From Gammaproteobacteria bacterium (GTDB lineage: Bacteria; Pseudomonadota; Gammaproteobacteria; Pseudomonadales; Azotimanducaceae), in the NCBI GenBank assembly GCA_018656865.1, contig JABHYO010000003.1, positions 1 through 34,683 of the forward strand: a stretch of DNA of 34,683 nt. Reading direction: 5' to 3'. A model generated the notes under the pieces. The model searched no databases, was not told where the DNA came from, and saw only the letters and a program-made list of their open reading frames with translations. The position numbers and the translations under genes are program-made. Below are positions 32,368-34,683 of the stretch, one piece after another. The stretch's first letter is position 1. The number at the start of each line of letters is the position of its first letter.

Positions 32368-33127
32368 TGTCCATCGCACTGTCGACCATCAGGAACCCTC
32401 CCACACCCATCAAGACCAAAAAGACAATAACTCGAACCATTCGATCCGGAAGATCGAGCAGGTACTTAGAACTCAACAATGTCACCACAATCACGAGCGG
32501 AACTGCTATCAGGCTTACTTTCAGTACATCCATTGTTAACTGACCCGACGCCGTAATCATTGTGATCCGGGCGGCGGTAATGCCCGCGAAGGTCGCCAAT
32601 AGGCTAAACCGAATGGTGTCGATCGCAAGGGGCTGTCGATACATGAAATAAGCGATCGGAGCACCACCGGCGCTATAGAGCCCCGCGATCAGCCCACCTG
32701 CGACACCACAGGCAACCGCGCTCGTTGGCCTGGAACGCTGTTCAAAGGGAGATGGCGCGATCATCAGCATAGATCCCGCCAAGACTATGACCGTGCCAAG
32801 AATTAGCTTCAGTACAACGTAGTAGTGCTCGCTTAAATAGGTCAGCAGCACAAGCCCTACTATCATCGCTGGGACCACGCCTGCCAATACCCAGCATACG
32901 TACGGCCATTCGACATGCCGGTAGCCTTTACGCAAGGCCGCGAGCGCATTGGCCATCGAGATGAAACTGATCACCATGGCCGCAAAGGCAATATCCGCAA
33001 CCCCGAACACGGCTACACCTGCCATTGTCACAAGCCCGATGGCAAAACCGGTCACAGTTTGTACCACGGTCCCAAGCACAACCACGGCCAGGAACAAAAT
33101 TGTGTTAATCTCGAATTCCGGCATCAC
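32357..33127 (-). CDS. TSUP family (TauE/SafE) membrane permease
   Basis: This 256-residue protein has seven or eight hydrophobic helices and the duplicated TauE/SafE layout. The first half opens TVVQTVTGFAIGLV; the second has GVAGGLIAGLYSAGGAPIAYF. The family exports or imports sulfite, sulfonates or other organic anions, and substrates are seldom predictable. It is divergent from the SDR gene with 36 bp between them, so they may share a control region. Confidence 0.85.
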   Translation of the reverse strand: MMPEFEINTILFLAVVVLGTVVQTVTGFAIGLVTMAGVAVFGVADIAFAAMVISFISMANALAALRKGYRHVEWPYVCWVLAGVVPAMIVGLVLLTYLSEHYYVVLKLILGTVIVLAGSMLMIAPSPFEQRSRPTSAVACGVAGGLIAGLYSAGGAPIAYFMYRQPLAIDTIRFSLLATFAGITAARITMITASGQLTMDVLKVSLIAVPLVIVVTLLSSKYLLDLPDRMVRVIVFLVLMGVGGFLMVDSAMDIMA

Positions 33128-33163
33128 ACCACCACCAATCGACGGCGCAGTATAGAGGAATTC

Positions 33164-33934
33164 TTGGACCTCGAGCTAAACAACAAAAAGGTTCTCGTCA
33201 CTGGCAGCAACCGCGGGACCGGACAGGTTATTGCGGAAGCCTTTGTGGCAGAAGGCGCTGAAGTTTTCTTTCACGCACCTGATTCCTTTGATACCCAGTT
33301 CTCTGCAACCGGTCATTGTGTATGCGGTGACATTACAACCGACGATGGCGCAGATCAGGTTCTAGAGCAGGTAAAAGCACAAACCGATCGAATCGACATT
33401 CTGGTCAACAACTTCGGTAAGGCAACCCGGGGTACCTGGCAATCAGCGAGCATGGATGACTGGGTCGACGTCTACCAGATCAACACGCTCTCCGTCGTGC
33501 GCCTGGTGCAACGGTTCACTCCAGAGATGCCAACAGGCGGACGCATCATTAATCTAGGCACTACTGGTTCGACACGGCCCAACACCGCGATGCCTCACTA
33601 CTATGCATCGAAAGGTGCACTCGCGACGTTAACCGTAAGCCTTGCAAAAGAAATGGGGCCAAAGGGCATCACAGTTAATCTGGTATCGCCGGGTTTGATC
33701 AGAACGCCCGAGGTCGAAGCCCTGTACCTGAAACGTGCGCACGAGGCCGGATGGGGCGAAACCTTTGAAGAAGCTGAAGAAAAAATCTCGGCAGCATACT
33801 TTCCGAACCCGCTTGGTAGAATTGCGACACGCCAGGAAGTCGCTGATGTCGTTCTTTTTCTGGCTAGCAAAAAGGCTTCGTTTGTTAATGGGCAAAATAT
33901 TCGTGTCGATGGTGGATCAGTGGATATCGTCTGA
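33164..33934 (+). CDS. short-chain dehydrogenase/reductase
   Basis: This 256-residue SDR carries the cofactor motif TGSNRGTG (13-20), NNFG in place of NNAG, and the active site Tyr146-x-x-x-Lys150 (YYASK). The residue 13 before the tyrosine, normally Ser, appears to be Thr133, so the catalytic set is slightly altered. VNGQNIRVDGGSVDIV is the common SDR ending. I set the start at TTG 33164, with AGAGGA 5 bases upstream. The open frame continues to 32915, but that extension would run antisense through the TSUP gene and is basic and His-rich, unlike an SDR. Its stop overlaps hemJ by 1 bp. Substrate unknown. Confidence 0.82.
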   Translation: MDLELNNKKVLVTGSNRGTGQVIAEAFVAEGAEVFFHAPDSFDTQFSATGHCVCGDITTDDGADQVLEQVKAQTDRIDILVNNFGKATRGTWQSASMDDWVDVYQINTLSVVRLVQRFTPEMPTGGRIINLGTTGSTRPNTAMPHYYASKGALATLTVSLAKEMGPKGITVNLVSPGLIRTPEVEALYLKRAHEAGWGETFEEAEEKISAAYFPNPLGRIATRQEVADVVLFLASKKASFVNGQNIRVDGGSVDIV

Positions 33935-34347
33935 TGTTATGGATTAAATCGTTTCACATTCTTTTCGTTATGGCCTGGATGGCTGGCGTATTTTATTTGC
34001 CACGAATACTCGTCCACTATGTGGAAGGGGTTGCTGCAGGCGAGGACACCCGAAGGCTTGTCACCATGGCTGACAAGCTATTTCGATTCTCATCTCTGAT
34101 GGCGCTTTTTGCTATCGGCACTGGCGTCTTTCTGTGGCTTTACTACGACTTCACCGGTAACTGGCTATGGTCAAAAATCGCTCTGGTGGTATTACTTGTG
34201 ATCTACCAGTTCCAGACGCTGCGCTACACTTCCTCAATGAAAAACGGCACGCTAGACGGAACATCCCTATATTTTAGGATCTTTAACGAAGGCGCGTTAA
34301 TGCTGGTCATTCCGATTCTGATTCTGGTTGAGGTCAAACCTTTCTGA
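33934..34347 (+). CDS. hemJ: protoporphyrinogen oxidase HemJ (CopD-like membrane protein)
   Basis: HemJ oxidises protoporphyrinogen IX to protoporphyrin IX in the inner membrane, the penultimate haem step in many Gram-negative bacteria without HemG or HemY. The 137-residue protein has four predicted helices and the HemJ hallmarks: the N-terminal LWIKSFHILFVMAWMAGVFYLPRI with the conserved His, and FRIFNEGALMLVIP near the end. Length matches the family. It starts at the ATG overlapping the SDR stop by 1 bp (TGATG), so it is co-expressed with that gene. Confidence 0.9.
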   Translation: MLWIKSFHILFVMAWMAGVFYLPRILVHYVEGVAAGEDTRRLVTMADKLFRFSSLMALFAIGTGVFLWLYYDFTGNWLWSKIALVVLLVIYQFQTLRYTSSMKNGTLDGTSLYFRIFNEGALMLVIPILILVEVKPF

Positions 34348-34542
34348 AGTTACCAAGCGACTAGTGCACAAAAGATTAGATGGAATACACATCATATTCT
34401 TTGGTGTAACCGTAGCTGCACCAACTGAGATATCTTTAGAAAAATTCGCTATCCTCTTGTCAACAAAGGGATTTTGTACAAATGACAGGATTAGATGTAA
34501 AAGCTCCATCTACTAGGTGTTAGATGCCCTAGCGAGATGCCA
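34348..34542. other. gene-free AT-rich stretch next to the IS element
   Basis: No convincing gene is present; the short open frames have no recognisable motif. The heptamer TTAGATG occurs three times (34376, 34491 and 34520). The base composition is more AT-rich than the flanking genes, which together with the adjacent IS suggests decayed or inserted sequence. Confidence 0.5.
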
Positions 34543-34683
34543 TGTAACCATCCCTTAAGGTAGTCCCATTCAGATTTAGAGTTCTCCCGCGTAAACTGCA
34601 AGCAAGGAGAACAAAATGAAGAAGAGCCGATTCACTGAGACACAGATCATCAAAGTGTTGAAGGAAGTGGAAGCAGGCCGACT
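34543..34683 (+). mobile_element. left end of an IS3-family insertion sequence (cut by window edge)
   Basis: The transposase OrfA start lies at 34616. The left terminal repeat probably begins around 34543 with TGTAACCATCCC, since IS3 elements start with TG and the following TTCAGATTTAGAG-like sequence resembles known IS3-group ends. The exact end cannot be fixed without the right end. Confidence 0.65.
34616..34683 (+). CDS. IS3-family transposase OrfA, N-terminal fragment
   Basis: The first 22 codons read MKKSRFTETQIIKVLKEVEA and continue Gly-Arg. This is the helix-turn-helix opening of IS3-family OrfA, which binds the IS ends and is normally joined to OrfB by frameshift. AGGAGA lies 5 bases before the ATG. 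The rest lies beyond the window. Confidence 0.88.
   Translation, partial: MKKSRFTETQIIKVLKEVEAGR

Noticed and set aside
32915-33163. 83-residue N-terminal extension of the SDR
   Set aside because: It is antisense to the TSUP gene, His- and Lys-rich, and unlike any SDR; a good ribosome site precedes TTG 33164.

Overview
The window looks like a chromosomal segment of a Gram-negative bacterium, most likely a gammaproteobacterium whose lineage I cannot name. The evidence is an RND efflux pair, a TolC-type outer-membrane protein, several lipobox lipoproteins, a Kdo-pathway arabinose-5-phosphate isomerase, SrkA, HemJ, ModABC and NudC. Genes are tightly packed with many 1-11 bp overlaps. I saw no rRNA, tRNA or CRISPR array. 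The only recognisable insertion sequence is an IS3-type element entering at the right edge.

Layout. 1-1494 is the 3' part of a TgpA-like transglutaminase. 1632-5758 (minus) is an RND pump followed by its adaptor. 5929-7860 is a large unknown lipoprotein. 7976-11292 is an overlapping four-gene run: a CBS-less KdsD-like isomerase, a yeast Mtd1-like methylene-THF dehydrogenase, an FchA-like methenyl-THF cyclohydrolase, and a DUF885-like lipoprotein that has lost its metal motif. 11343-15093 (minus) holds a GPH-type MFS transporter, an FMN split-barrel protein, a TPR-sulfotransferase and a PCu(A)C copper chaperone. 15341-16947 is purN overlapping a divergent PRPP synthetase. 16948-17346 is a regulatory intergenic region. 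17347-20478 is a eukaryote-type ileS, then an amidase, a TolC-family protein, an HtrA-type protease, a TerB-like protein, a lipoprotein, ComF, NudC, ModABC and SrkA, all on the plus strand. After these come a PlsC-like acyltransferase (minus), a GNAT acetyltransferase (plus), a TSUP permease (minus), an SDR oxidoreductase and HemJ (both plus), and the start of the IS3 element.

The most exciting element is the ileS leader. A consensus-like promoter is followed by a 21-codon ORF with seven isoleucine codons. Behind it lie a strong intrinsic terminator and two alternative pairings, 1:2 and 2:3, each 8 bp, in the right places for ribosome-mediated transcription attenuation of isoleucyl-tRNA synthetase. 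The terminator also shows that the longer ileS reading frame beginning upstream is not the real start.

Two further points stand out. First, the overlapping Mtd1-like and FchA-like genes look like a split replacement for bifunctional FolD. The dehydrogenase lacks the cyclohydrolase lysine and its neighbour would supply that step, feeding 10-formyl-THF to enzymes such as the nearby PurN. Second, two copies of a 125-bp repeat with imperfect inverted ends lie at 1496-1620 and 15213-15337, and the second carries the ribosome-binding site of purN.
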